Part shown: one piece after another, positions 52,375-61,055 of the stretch
How the letters are laid out: the number at the start of each line of letters is the position of its first letter
How positions within the stretch are numbered: the stretch's first letter is position 1
Assembly: GCF_001270265.1 (NCBI RefSeq)
Contig: NZ_LGAP01000005.1
Location: forward strand, 124,001 to 188,000
Source: Ensifer adhaerens
GTDB lineage: Bacteria; Pseudomonadota; Alphaproteobacteria; Rhizobiales; Rhizobiaceae
Direction: 5' to 3'
DNA: 64,000 nucleotides
Translations under genes and position numbers: made by a program
The notes under the pieces: generated by a model
Database searches by the model: none
Told to the model about the DNA's origin: nothing
What the model saw: only the letters and a program-made list of their open reading frames with translations

Positions 52375-54156
52375 TCAAAGCACTTCGAGCACCGGGTTTT
52401 CGAGAAGCTTTCCTGTTACCACATCGGCGATGCCGCGATCGGTCTGGTGCGGTCCTGCATTGCAGGCAAGCGTTGCTCCGAAGCAGGCCTTGAAGACGAG
52501 GTAGGGCGGCTGCCAATCCACGATCCGCCCGACAGCGTCGCGCAGCGTGGCAAAGCCGGCTGACACATCGGCCAAAGGCGCATCGGAGACGAGGCCACAC
52601 AGCGGCAATGGTAGCACCGCGTCGATCTTGCCTGCGGATGCGACAGCCATACCGCCACCGGCGGCGATGACGGCATTGGCCGCCACCATCATGTCGCAGG
52701 CATTGCCGCCGAAGACCGTCAGGTTGTGGCTGTCGTGCGAAACGGTGGTCGCGAAAGCGCCGCGCCACTCTCCCCAACCGGTGAGCAGCCCGACGCGCGG
52801 CCGGCTATCGCCGCGGCCATGGCGATGGGCAACGACGATCAGCGTCGCGCCTTGCGGCGGAACGACAAAACCGTCCTCGACCTCGGCCAGAACCTCGCCC
52901 CATTGGGTAAAGCGGGGGCGATCGATCGTGGCCACACGCACCTTCAAACCCGTCGCCGGAATGGCGAAATCGGTCTCGCGCAACGGTTCGATCTTCATCG
53001 TGCCGACAAGCGCCTCGACGTCGGCTTGCGGCAAGGCATCGATCATTCGTCCGGCCAATGCGACCTGTTTACCGCCCGCGATGACCGTGCGTGCGCGAAA
53101 GTCCGAGAGATCCTCGAAGATCACGATATCCGCCCGCCTCCCCGGAGCCACGAGGCCGAGGTCGACGCGGCCGAGGCGAGCGGCGGCGTTCAACGTCGCG
53201 GCGCGCAGCGCCCATTCGGGTTTCAGCCCGTAGCGCACGAGCCGTCGCACCACGTCGTCAAGCCCACCGGCGCGATCGAGATCGTCGGGAAAGACATCGT
53301 CCGTGCAAAGCGTCACGGTCTGCGGAAGGTGGCCGAGAGCATTCAGCGCCTCGACGAACTCGGGCAACAGGTGATCGTGCGAGCCGCGCAGTTCGATCGA
53401 AAGCCCTGCGCGTAGCTTGGCCAGCAGATCTTCCGAGGAAACCAGTTCGTGATCCGAGCTGACGCCGGCGGTCACGAAGGCCTGCAGGTCCGCACCGGCA
53501 AGGCCGCGCGCATGGCCGTTGACCGGCTTGCCCGCGGCAAGCCCTGCCTGGACGATCGCATGCATGCGCGGATCACCATCGATAACGCCGCGCATATTCA
53601 TCATCTCGGCGATGCCGCCGATCTCAGGCCAGGAGAGCATGGTAGCAACGGCATCGGCATCGAAGTCGGCGCCCGCCAGTTCGAGGCCCGGAGCGGACGG
53701 GACGCTGGAAGGCGCCAGCAGAACGCAGCGCAGCGGCAGGTCGGCGATGGCATCCGCAGCCCAGCGCACGCCGGCCATGCCGCTGACATTACCAAACTCG
53801 TGCGGGTCCCAGACTACAGTCGTGACGCCACGCGGCAGCACCGCATCGGCATAGGTCCCGGGCGTGACCATCGAGCTTTCGACATGCATGTGCGTGTCGA
53901 TAAGGCCCGGCGACAGGAAAGCGCCTGAGGCATCGACGATCGAGGCGGCATCGCTGCGGGTGCCAGGAGCATGAACACTGGCTATCAGCGGACCGACAAG
54001 GCCCACGTCGGCAGCGCGCTGTTCACCGGTGACCATGTCGACCACGACGCCGCCGGTGATGAGCATGTCGAACGCCGCGCCCCCTCGCGCCGCTGCGACG
54101 GCGCGTGCGCGTAGCGCCGGATCCATCAGATCCATCGGTTCCTGCGGCCGCGTCAC
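52375..54156 (-). CDS. ade: Adenine deaminase
   Basis: A 593-aa adenine deaminase of the bacterial Ade type, converting adenine to hypoxanthine. The metal motif P-G-L-I-D-T-H-M-H-V-E-S-S-M is characteristic; G-H-A-R-G-L-A-G, S-S-D-H-E-L and C-T-D-D-V-F-P-D supply further ligands. The C-terminal domain has V-S-H-D-S-H-N-L-T-V-F-G. The likely start is GTG 54156, which overlaps the nucleoside hydrolase stop by four bases (GTGA) and has AAGGA upstream; ATG 54135 is an alternative. It is the last gene of the nucleoside operon. Confidence 0.95.
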   Translation of the reverse strand: MTRPQEPMDLMDPALRARAVAAARGGAAFDMLITGGVVVDMVTGEQRAADVGLVGPLIASVHAPGTRSDAASIVDASGAFLSPGLIDTHMHVESSMVTPGTYADAVLPRGVTTVVWDPHEFGNVSGMAGVRWAADAIADLPLRCVLLAPSSVPSAPGLELAGADFDADAVATMLSWPEIGGIAEMMNMRGVIDGDPRMHAIVQAGLAAGKPVNGHARGLAGADLQAFVTAGVSSDHELVSSEDLLAKLRAGLSIELRGSHDHLLPEFVEALNALGHLPQTVTLCTDDVFPDDLDRAGGLDDVVRRLVRYGLKPEWALRAATLNAAARLGRVDLGLVAPGRRADIVIFEDLSDFRARTVIAGGKQVALAGRMIDALPQADVEALVGTMKIEPLRETDFAIPATGLKVRVATIDRPRFTQWGEVLAEVEDGFVVPPQGATLIVVAHRHGRGDSRPRVGLLTGWGEWRGAFATTVSHDSHNLTVFGGNACDMMVAANAVIAAGGGMAVASAGKIDAVLPLPLCGLVSDAPLADVSAGFATLRDAVGRIVDWQPPYLVFKACFGATLACNAGPHQTDRGIADVVTGKLLENPVLEVL

Positions 54157-55076
54157 TTGGCGGCTTCCTTCATCAACGCGCCGAGGATCTGGGCTCGCGC
54201 CGCCTCAGTATGCACGTCGGTGGCGTATTCGGCGTTAAAGGCTGCATGGCTTTCACGAATCTCGACCACCGTGCGTCCGCGGGTCAGCGTGCCTGCAAGC
54301 TCCGCGTCGATGCGCGCGTTGCGGAAGGAGACCGCGCCGGGATTGACGAATGCGACCGCGGCGGTCGGATCATAGATCGCCATGCCCGGACGCCCGCGGC
54401 TTGTGCCGATGGAGACGTAACCGGACAGCAGATCGGCAATCAGCGCGGCATTGACACCGCCTGCAGCACGAATGGGTGCAATATCATCGGGATAGGCGAA
54501 GACCTTGCGGCAGAGGTCGAGGTCGACCATGCGCAACGGCAGTTCGTGCGCCAGCACGATCGCCAGAGCTTCCGGGTCTGCGAAAGCGTTGAATTCAGCG
54601 GAAGCGGTATGGTTGCCACTGGTGACGCCACCGCCCATCCAGGTCAGATCGGTGATCTTCGCCGCCAGGTCCGGACGGGCAAGGCAGAGTGCCGCTAGGT
54701 TGGTCAGCGGGCCGAGCGCCAGGATACGCCTCGGCTCTTCGGTCTCCTCCAGCCAGCGGCAGAGTGCGGCAAAGGCATCGCTGACCGGCAGCGCTGGCGC
54801 CGCCGGCAGCGTCAGGCCGGCGGTCGGCATGCCGGTTTCCCCGAGGATCCGCTCAGCCGTCTCCAGCTTGCCGAGCACGGGCAATGCACGTCCCTCATGG
54901 ATGGGGAACGTCCAGCCGAATGCCATTGCCGCGCTGGCGGCATTGCGCTTGACCTGTTCGAGCGGCGTGTTGCCGAAGACGAGCGAGACGCCGTCAATCG
55001 TCTCATTGGCATGGAGAACGACGAGCACCGCAGCGATGTCGTCGAAGCCCATATCGGTATCTATCCAGATTCCCAT
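54153..55076 (-). CDS. Nucleoside hydrolase
   Basis: A 307-aa inosine-uridine-preferring-type nucleoside hydrolase that cleaves ribonucleosides to ribose and free base. The calcium/ribose motif D6-T-D8-M-G-F-D12-D13 is a small variant of the family's D-T-D-P-G-x-D-D. G-P-L-T-N-L-A and the M-G-G-G segment, with a late D-P-T-A-A, complete the active site. No signal peptide is seen, so it acts in the cytoplasm. It follows the ATPase gene by six bases and overlaps ade, indicating that imported nucleosides are cut and the adenine deaminated. Confidence 0.93.
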   Translation of the reverse strand: MGIWIDTDMGFDDIAAVLVVLHANETIDGVSLVFGNTPLEQVKRNAASAAMAFGWTFPIHEGRALPVLGKLETAERILGETGMPTAGLTLPAAPALPVSDAFAALCRWLEETEEPRRILALGPLTNLAALCLARPDLAAKITDLTWMGGGVTSGNHTASAEFNAFADPEALAIVLAHELPLRMVDLDLCRKVFAYPDDIAPIRAAGGVNAALIADLLSGYVSIGTSRGRPGMAIYDPTAAVAFVNPGAVSFRNARIDAELAGTLTRGRTVVEIRESHAAFNAEYATDVHTEAARAQILGALMKEAAK

Positions 55077-55082
55077 TGCTGG

Positions 55083-56111
55083 TTACCCGAACCGCTCGAG
55101 CCGTGCCGCCTTGGCGACCGGCAGATCGAAGGTAAGCTCCGTGCCCGGCTGATGCGCGGCAAGGCCCGCATCCTCCTCGGCCTTAATCGCACCGAGCGGC
55201 GTATCAAGCAGGTATTCGCGTGTGCTGCCAGAGAAAGAGGCTCCGCGCACAGTGCCTTGGAAAGGACCTGAACCAAGGGTCACCATGCGCGGACGCCACG
55301 CAAACCCTGCCGTGTCAGGCGGCAGGGATTCCGAAAGAGCAATCGGACCGTTTGCGGCTTTGAGCTTGCCGCCTTCGACCGCGAAAATGTTCTCGAAGCC
55401 GACGAAGTCGGCAACGAAGCGGGAAACAGGACGATTGTAGATGTCCTCGGGCGTGCCGATCTGCTCGATGGCGCCGTTCAGCATCACCACGATCCGATCG
55501 GCGAGCGACAGTGCTTCGCCCTGGTCATGGGTGACGAAGATCATCGTCACGCCGGTTTCCTTCTGGACGCGCTGCAACTCGGTGCGCATCTCAAGGCGAA
55601 GCCGGGCATCGAGGTTCGACAGCGGCTCATCGAGCAGCAAAACCTTCGGCTCCATCACCATCGAGCGGGCAAGCGCCACGCGCTGCTGCTGACCGCCGGA
55701 AAGCTCGGCCGGCTTACGCGCCGCGAACTTCGACAGGCCAACGGATTTCAGGCCGGCGGTCACGCGCGTCTCGATCTCGCTTGCCGGCAGCTTCTTCAGG
55801 CGCAGACCGAAAGCGACGTTCTCGAAAACCGACAGATGCGGAAAAAGCGCATAGGACTGGAATACGAGCCCGACCGACCGCTTGTTGGCGGAGACCCGCG
55901 TGATGTCGGCACCGTCGAGGCTGATACGGCCCGATGCCGGCGTCAGCAGTCCGGCGATCGAGCGCATCGTCGTCGTCTTGCCGCAACCGGACGGACCAAG
56001 GAACGCCACCAGTTCGCCCTTGCGGATCGACAGGTCGAGATCCTTCACCGCAACGGTATCGCCATAGGCGAGCGTGAGTTTTTCGAGGCTGAGGAAGGGA
56101 GCGTCAGACAT
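55083..56111 (-). CDS. ABC transporter ATPase, spermidine/putrescine type
   Basis: A 342-aa PotA-like ATPase. The Walker A motif G-P-S-G-C-G-K-T is at residues 39-46, followed by the Q-loop V-F-Q-S-Y-A-L-F-P-H, signature L-S-G-G-Q-Q-Q-R and Walker B L-L-L-D-E-P-L-S-N-L-D. A C-terminal TOBE domain starts near residue 270. ATG 56111 overlaps the upstream permease by 8 bases. The gene belongs to a LacI-controlled operon with nucleoside hydrolase and adenine deaminase, so the importer may carry nucleosides or bases rather than polyamines. Confidence 0.92.
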   Translation of the reverse strand: MSDAPFLSLEKLTLAYGDTVAVKDLDLSIRKGELVAFLGPSGCGKTTTMRSIAGLLTPASGRISLDGADITRVSANKRSVGLVFQSYALFPHLSVFENVAFGLRLKKLPASEIETRVTAGLKSVGLSKFAARKPAELSGGQQQRVALARSMVMEPKVLLLDEPLSNLDARLRLEMRTELQRVQKETGVTMIFVTHDQGEALSLADRIVVMLNGAIEQIGTPEDIYNRPVSRFVADFVGFENIFAVEGGKLKAANGPIALSESLPPDTAGFAWRPRMVTLGSGPFQGTVRGASFSGSTREYLLDTPLGAIKAEEDAGLAAHQPGTELTFDLPVAKAARLERFG

Positions 56112-56883
56112 AGCGGGAAAATCCTAGGAAGCGTTCGGCAAGGAAGACAATGCCGATGGACATGAAGGCGAGCAGCGCCGAAAGGGCCGCAACCGACGGG
56201 TCATAGGTGATCTCCATGTAGGAGAGCATGTCGATCGGCAGCGTGCGGACGCCAGGGCCGGAGAGAAACAGCGAGACCGGCACCTGGTTGAAGCTCGTCA
56301 CGAAGCCGAGGATGAAGGCGGCGAGGATGCCGCTGCGAATGTTCGGCATCACCACACGGAAGAAGGCGCCGGCGCGCGAAGAGCCGAGTAGGACCGCCGC
56401 CTCCTCGATATCGGAGCGCAGATTGTTGAGGCTCGCCGACACGACGCGCACGGCATAGGGCAGCACCAGCGCCGTGTGCGCAAGGAACAGCGCAAGCGTG
56501 ATGTTGAAGCCGAACGGCACGACGATATAGCGCAGCAGCGCAAGGCCGACGATGATGCCCGGCACGATGATCGGCAGGGACACGATCGTGCGGACGGTCT
56601 CGCCGAAGGGCAGCTTGTAGCGCGAAAGGGCGTAGGACGCGGGAATGCCGAGCACCAGCGCCATCGCCGTACCGCCGATGGCAAGGAACATCGACACGGC
56701 GAAGCTTTCACGGAAGCTTTCGACGGTGAAGACTTTGGCGACCCATTTCAGCGAGAACCCCTGTGGCGGGAAGGCCAGGGTCTCGCCGCCCGACAGCGAC
56801 GCCGCAACGATGATGAAGAACGGCCCGATCAGGAAAGCGATCACCAGAAACAGGACGAGGGGAGAAAAGACGCGGGGGGTCAT
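56104..56883 (-). CDS. ABC permease, PotC-like
   Basis: A 259-aa permease of the PotC class with about six membrane helices and the EAA loop in cytoplasm (E-E-A-A-V-L-L-G-S-S-R-A-G-A-F-F-R-V-V-M-P). It pairs with the PotB-like protein upstream. Its start overlaps the stop of that gene by four bases (ATGA) and its end overlaps the ATPase start by eight bases, so subunit ratios are kept by coupled translation. Confidence 0.92.
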   Translation of the reverse strand: MTPRVFSPLVLFLVIAFLIGPFFIIVAASLSGGETLAFPPQGFSLKWVAKVFTVESFRESFAVSMFLAIGGTAMALVLGIPASYALSRYKLPFGETVRTIVSLPIIVPGIIVGLALLRYIVVPFGFNITLALFLAHTALVLPYAVRVVSASLNNLRSDIEEAAVLLGSSRAGAFFRVVMPNIRSGILAAFILGFVTSFNQVPVSLFLSGPGVRTLPIDMLSYMEITYDPSVAALSALLAFMSIGIVFLAERFLGFSRYV

Positions 56884-57707
56884 CGCTTGTTCCTCGCGGT
56901 GGCGAGCCGTTTCAGGAGTAGATTGGCGGCAAAGCTCATGACGATCAGGATGAAGGCAATGACGCTCGCCGCGACGAAATCATTGGCGACGGTAACGCGC
57001 TGATAAAGCAGCGTCTCGAGCATCAGCACCTTGGAGCCGCCGAGGATCGCAGGCGTGATATAGGCGGTCAGCGAACCGGTGAAGACCAGCGTTCCGCCAA
57101 TGACGAGACCTTCCTTGGTCAGCGGAAGGATGACCTTCCAGAACACCTGGAACCAGTTGGCGCCCAGCACCCGCGCCGCTGGAATGGCGTCCTTCGGCAT
57201 GTTTTCGAGCGCGCTGATCAGCGACAGGATCATCAGCGGCAGAAACAGCTGCAGCAGGCCGATGAACACGGCTGTCTCGGTGAAGAGAAAGCGGATTGGT
57301 TCGTCCGAAAGGCCGATGAGCTGCAGCGCCTGGTTGACGATGCCGGTGCGCCCGAGGATGACGATCCAGGCATAGGTTCGCGCGACAGACGAAATCATCA
57401 GCGGCAGCACGACGAGGCCGATCATCTGCCCCTTGTTGCGTGGCGAAAGATTGACGATCGCGAAGGCTGCGGCATAGCCGATCACGGCAGAGACGGCCGT
57501 AACCATCAGCCCGAGCCTGAACGTGCGCAGGAAGACGGTGCGGTTCAGCGGGTCGGTGAAGAAATCGACATAGGCGGTGAGCGACCAGCTGTCGGCATTG
57601 CGAAAGCCTTCGGCAAGCAGAATGACGACGGGCGCCAGAAAGACGATCGCTGCAAAGACAGCCGCCGGCAAAGCGAGCGCCAATGCCTCGGCGCGGTTGT
57701 GAAACAT
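56880..57707 (-). CDS. ABC permease, PotB-like
   Basis: A 275-aa permease of the PotB class. After a first helix (A-L-A-L-P-A-A-V-F-A-A-I-V-F) comes a periplasmic loop, several helices and the EAA loop (A-A-R-V-L-G-A-N-W-F-Q-V-F-W-K-V-I-L-P). ATG 57707 is preferred since AAGGA precedes it; ATG 57734 has no ribosome site. It follows the binding-protein gene across a 108-base gap containing a stable hairpin, which may lower permease expression relative to the binding protein. Confidence 0.9.
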   Translation of the reverse strand: MFHNRAEALALALPAAVFAAIVFLAPVVILLAEGFRNADSWSLTAYVDFFTDPLNRTVFLRTFRLGLMVTAVSAVIGYAAAFAIVNLSPRNKGQMIGLVVLPLMISSVARTYAWIVILGRTGIVNQALQLIGLSDEPIRFLFTETAVFIGLLQLFLPLMILSLISALENMPKDAIPAARVLGANWFQVFWKVILPLTKEGLVIGGTLVFTGSLTAYITPAILGGSKVLMLETLLYQRVTVANDFVAASVIAFILIVMSFAANLLLKRLATARNKR

Positions 57708-57777
57708 CCCTGGTCTTCCTTTCGTCGCGTTCATTCATTGCGGGGTCGGCCAGGTGCGCCGGACAGCCCGCAAAACT

Positions 57778-57801
57778 GCCCCCACCCTTAGGGATGGGGG
57801 C
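57778..57801 (-). terminator. Intercistronic hairpin between binding protein and permease
   Basis: GCCCCCA (57778-57784) pairs with TGGGGGC (57795-57801), with an inner CCC/GGG. Such hairpins are common after binding-protein genes in ABC operons and can stabilise the upstream message or partly stop transcription. Confidence 0.5.
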
Positions 57802-57815
57802 TTTTGTCGGTGGTG

Positions 57816-58838
57816 CTACTGACCGACCTGAGCGTTCCACTCGGAGAGCCAGGCTTCACGGTTGTCGAGAGCGACTGCCGACGGGATGAGCTTGAGGCTC
57901 TTCACGGTTTCCTCGCCATAGGTGAGGTTTTCAGCGATCTCCGGCGCGACCTTCACGTCCTTGTTGGCTGGGCTGTCGACCAGCTTTTCGGCAAGGGCCG
58001 TCTGGATTTCGGTCGAGAGCCAGAAGTCCATGAATTCCAGCGCCAGGTCCTGGTTCTTCGCGCCCTTGGTCAGAACCATGACGTTCATGCCCCCGGTCTG
58101 GCCTTCCTTCGGCGTCGCCCACTTGATCGGCAGGCCGAGCTTGGTGAAGCCCTCCCAGGAGAAGCGGCCGATCGGAGCGGCCCAGATTTCTTCCTGCTGC
58201 ATCAGTTGCACAAGCTGCGAAGACTTGACGTAGAAGGTGACGATGTCGTCCTTCTTCGCGCCGACGGCGGCAATGGCTTCCTTCAGATCTGGCGTATTCT
58301 TGCCGATCGCCTCACCGACCATGTAGAGCGCCGGCGGGCCCTGGTTGGTGGTGACGTTCGGGAAGGCAACGTGGCTGGCGTTCTTCTCGTCAAGCAGGTC
58401 GGCCCAGGAGTTCACTTCCATCTTGTCGGAGCGATAGACGATCGACGTTGCGTAGAAGGTGTAGCCGACGCTCATGCCGTCGCCGTTCGGATCCTTGGCG
58501 ATATCGTAGAGCTTGTTGAAGTTCGACAGCTTCGTGTTGTCGATCTTCTCGATCAGGCCGGCGCGCGAGGCCGAGAGAGCGTCAGCCATGGAGACGACCG
58601 CCATGTCGACAACCGGGCTCGCCTTGTTGGCTTCCATCTTCGCCAGGCGCTCGACGCTGTTGCCGGTCTCCACCACCAGCTTGCAGCCGCACTTGGCTTC
58701 GAAGGGCGTGTAGACCAGCTCCTTGAAAGCGTCCTGGGCAAAACCGTAGACGGAAATGGTCAGCGTCTTTTCCTGGGCGGAAGCGGCATTGGCGCCGACG
58801 AGCAAAAGCGCGCTGGAAGCGAGCAGGATCTTCTTCAT
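57816..58838 (-). CDS. ABC substrate-binding protein, spermidine/putrescine type
   Basis: A 340-aa periplasmic binding protein of the PotD/extracellular binding type. The signal peptide M-K-K-I-L-L-A-S-S-A-L-L-L-V-G-A-N-A-A-S-A is clear, with cleavage likely after residue 21. The mature protein has the T-I-S-V-Y-G-F-A start and a K-C-G-C-K-L segment with two close cysteines. Ligand residues cannot be read directly. ATG 58838 overlaps the lacI-type stop by four bases. Its operon partners (nucleoside hydrolase, adenine deaminase) suggest a nucleoside or purine ligand. Confidence 0.88.
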   Translation of the reverse strand: MKKILLASSALLLVGANAASAQEKTLTISVYGFAQDAFKELVYTPFEAKCGCKLVVETGNSVERLAKMEANKASPVVDMAVVSMADALSASRAGLIEKIDNTKLSNFNKLYDIAKDPNGDGMSVGYTFYATSIVYRSDKMEVNSWADLLDEKNASHVAFPNVTTNQGPPALYMVGEAIGKNTPDLKEAIAAVGAKKDDIVTFYVKSSQLVQLMQQEEIWAAPIGRFSWEGFTKLGLPIKWATPKEGQTGGMNVMVLTKGAKNQDLALEFMDFWLSTEIQTALAEKLVDSPANKDVKVAPEIAENLTYGEETVKSLKLIPSAVALDNREAWLSEWNAQVGQ

Positions 58839-59920
58839 GGCTGGTGTTCTCCTTCTGGGGCTGAGGTTCTGGCGTTGGCAGTCGTCTGGGCAGGTTGGAA
58901 TTGTATCCTGGGCGGTGCGGCGCTCGATTGCCGCACGACCAGCTGCATCGGCACTTCGGCGTCGTCGGCGGTCACTGGCGCGCCGATGGCAGCGTCAGCC
59001 GGATCGCGCTCGCCGATCGCCTTCACCAGCGCTTCGACGGCGATCGCGGCGATCCGGGTCATGTCCATGCGCGCCGTGGTCAGTGCCGGCGTCACCACCG
59101 GCGACCAGATGAGATCGTCGAAGCCAGTGACGCTCGCCTTTTCCGGCACATTGATGCCGGCGCGCTGCAACTCGGTCAGCGCGCGAAGCGCGTGAAGATC
59201 GGAGACGCAGGCAAAGGCGGTAAAGCCTTCCGCGACCTTCTCGGCGAGGCCGAGCGGACAGCCTTTTCCCTGCTCGCGCTCAAGCGGTTCGATCCAAAGG
59301 GTCTCGACGAATGCACCGTCGGCAAGCACCGAGCGAATGCCGCCGATGCGATCGTTCTGCACGTTGGAGGCCGGATTGTTGCCGATGATCAGAACGCGCC
59401 GGTGGCCAAGCGCCTTCAGGTGTTCGGCGATCTGCCGGCCACCGCCCCAATGGTCGGCGGCAACCGTGTTGCCCGGTGTCGACGGCGTATCGATAACGGC
59501 GACGGGACAGCCGACATCGGCGATGCGCGTTCCCCGCCGAGGCACGATCACCATGCCGTCGACATCACGATCGATCAATCGCTCGATGGCTTTGGTCTGG
59601 GTGGTGACGTCACCGCGGGAGTCGGCAATCAGAACGCCGTAACCGGCCGAAGACGCCGCAAGCTCGATGGCCTGTGCGATCTGCGGGAAGAGCGGATTGG
59701 CAATATCGGGAAGAACGAGCCCTATGACTGCAGTGCGACCGGTGCGCAGCGCCCTGCCCGCAAGGCTCGGGACATAGCCGAGTTCAGCTGCCGTCGCGCG
59801 GATCTTCTCGGCCAGCTCGGCAGAGACACGCCCCTTACCGGAGAGCGCGTTGGAAACCGTCGCCGCGGAGACGCCCAGTGTTCTGGCAATCCTCGTCAGT
59901 TTTGGTCCCGAACGCGCCAA
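58835..59920 (-). CDS. LacI-family transcription regulator
   Basis: A 361-aa LacI/GalR-type repressor. Residues 6-55 form the DNA-binding part (T-R-I-A-R-T-L-G-V-S-A-A-T-V-S-N-A-L-S-G-K-G-R-V) with the hinge helix, followed by a periplasmic-binding-protein-like effector domain (V-I-G-L-V-L-P-D-I-A-N-P-L-F-P). Unusually for a repressor it is the first gene of the operon it probably controls and is coupled (ATGA) to the binding-protein gene. A palindrome at 59943-59958 just upstream is a likely operator. The effector may be a nucleoside or purine. Confidence 0.9.
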   Translation of the reverse strand: MARSGPKLTRIARTLGVSAATVSNALSGKGRVSAELAEKIRATAAELGYVPSLAGRALRTGRTAVIGLVLPDIANPLFPQIAQAIELAASSAGYGVLIADSRGDVTTQTKAIERLIDRDVDGMVIVPRRGTRIADVGCPVAVIDTPSTPGNTVAADHWGGGRQIAEHLKALGHRRVLIIGNNPASNVQNDRIGGIRSVLADGAFVETLWIEPLEREQGKGCPLGLAEKVAEGFTAFACVSDLHALRALTELQRAGINVPEKASVTGFDDLIWSPVVTPALTTARMDMTRIAAIAVEALVKAIGERDPADAAIGAPVTADDAEVPMQLVVRQSSAAPPRIQFQPAQTTANARTSAPEGEHQP

Positions 59921-59942
59921 GGCCGTGTTGTCCGCTATCGAT

Positions 59943-59958
59943 GATTAAACGATTAATC
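59943..59958. promoter_or_regulatory. Candidate LacI-type operator
   Basis: GATTAA-ACGA-TTAATC reads on the minus strand as GATTAATCGTTTAATC: a perfect 6-base inverted repeat with a central CG, the usual form of LacI-family operators. It lies 23-38 bases upstream of the regulator start, well placed to block transcription. The rest of the 247-base gap up to 60167 shows no other feature I can support. Confidence 0.6.
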
Positions 59959-60167
59959 AGGCGATATATCAGAATTCGTTCACTGTCGAATCCTTTTGCC
60001 GGCTGTCGAAAATTTTATGCTTTTTTGAGGCGCTCCATCTGTGGACAGACAGCGACGCATGACGCGACGATCATCCCTGCCCCGCCTCGTCAAAGCGCAC
60101 CTATACCGGGTGACTTCCCTTCTCGCGGTCGGCGGATTAAGCCTGAGGAAAACGGCGGGGCAGCATC

Positions 60168-60848
60168 ATGACTTTTCAGCGACGGCGTCGGATCATCAAG
60201 CGCCAGCGAACCGGGACCGCGCTTCTCGTGGTCGCGCTCATCTCGTTCCTCGCCGGGATGACCGACGCGATCGGCCTGCTGACGGTGGGCGACTTCGTCT
60301 CCTTCATGAGCGGCAACACGACGCGCGCCGCAACCGCCATTGCAGACGGCAACATCCTGCGATCGCTGATCCTTCTCGGCTCGCTCGCAGTCTTCGTCAT
60401 CGGCAATGCCATGGGAACGATCGTCGCGAGTAGATTTCGCGCCGGCGGCGTCCTGTGCTGCGTCACCCTGATCCTCACCCTCGCCGCTGCCGGTGGCGAC
60501 CACCTGCCGAACGAATTGCGCTTCTATTTCATCGTCCTTGCAATGGGGGTGGTGAACGCCTCCGTCGAGCATATCGAGGGACTGCCGATCGGTCTTACCT
60601 ATGTAACGGGCGCCCTGTCCCGCTTCGGCCGTGGCTTGGGCCGCTGGATCATCGGTACAGGCAACATGCAATGGACGATCCAGATCGTCCCCTGGATCGG
60701 GATGCTCGGCGGCGCCGTCATCGGCGCCATTCTCGAACATCGTTTCGGGCAGTTCTCCCTCTGGGCACCGGCGATTCTGGCTGGCCTGTTGTGCCTCCTG
60801 GTTCTGATGATTCCGGGGCGCTGGTCGCGGCGATATGCGCAGCGCTGA
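60168..60848 (+). CDS. DUF1275 (YoaK) family membrane protein
   Basis: A 226-aa protein with about six hydrophobic helices. The family opening A-L-L-V-V-A-L-I-S-F-L-A-G-M-T-D-A-I-G and the V-S-F-M-S-G-N-T-T segment are present, as is the G-N-M-Q motif in the second half. The function of this family is not established; some members are thought to be transporters. An arginine-rich N-terminus (F-Q-R-R-R-R-I-I-K-R) should stay in the cytoplasm. It stands alone, between the divergent nucleoside operon and a peptide importer. Confidence 0.88.
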   Translation: MTFQRRRRIIKRQRTGTALLVVALISFLAGMTDAIGLLTVGDFVSFMSGNTTRAATAIADGNILRSLILLGSLAVFVIGNAMGTIVASRFRAGGVLCCVTLILTLAAAGGDHLPNELRFYFIVLAMGVVNASVEHIEGLPIGLTYVTGALSRFGRGLGRWIIGTGNMQWTIQIVPWIGMLGGAVIGAILEHRFGQFSLWAPAILAGLLCLLVLMIPGRWSRRYAQR

Positions 60849-60942
60849 TCCCGCCGATGCATCCTCTAATTCAGGAACGCCCTTTTCTTGCCGGCGCCTG
60901 CCGCGGGTGCAAATTTCAACTTAGCACGACAAAACGAACCAA

Positions 60943-60968
60943 AATTCCCACTAAATTGGTAGGGAATT
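60943..60968. promoter_or_regulatory. Inverted repeat upstream of dipeptide binding protein
   Basis: AATTCCC (60943-60949) and GGGAATT (60962-60968) are perfect 7-base arms around a 12-base A/T-rich centre. It is 87 bases before the binding-protein start, within a 207-base gap with no gene. An operator is likely, but the regulator is not identified. Confidence 0.45.
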
Positions 60969-61055
60969 TGTATGATGCATCGCAACCACCCGATGTGTAC
61001 ATTCGGACGGCAAGCGCGACATCGCGCGATGAGCATATATGCAGGAGTTAGGGAA

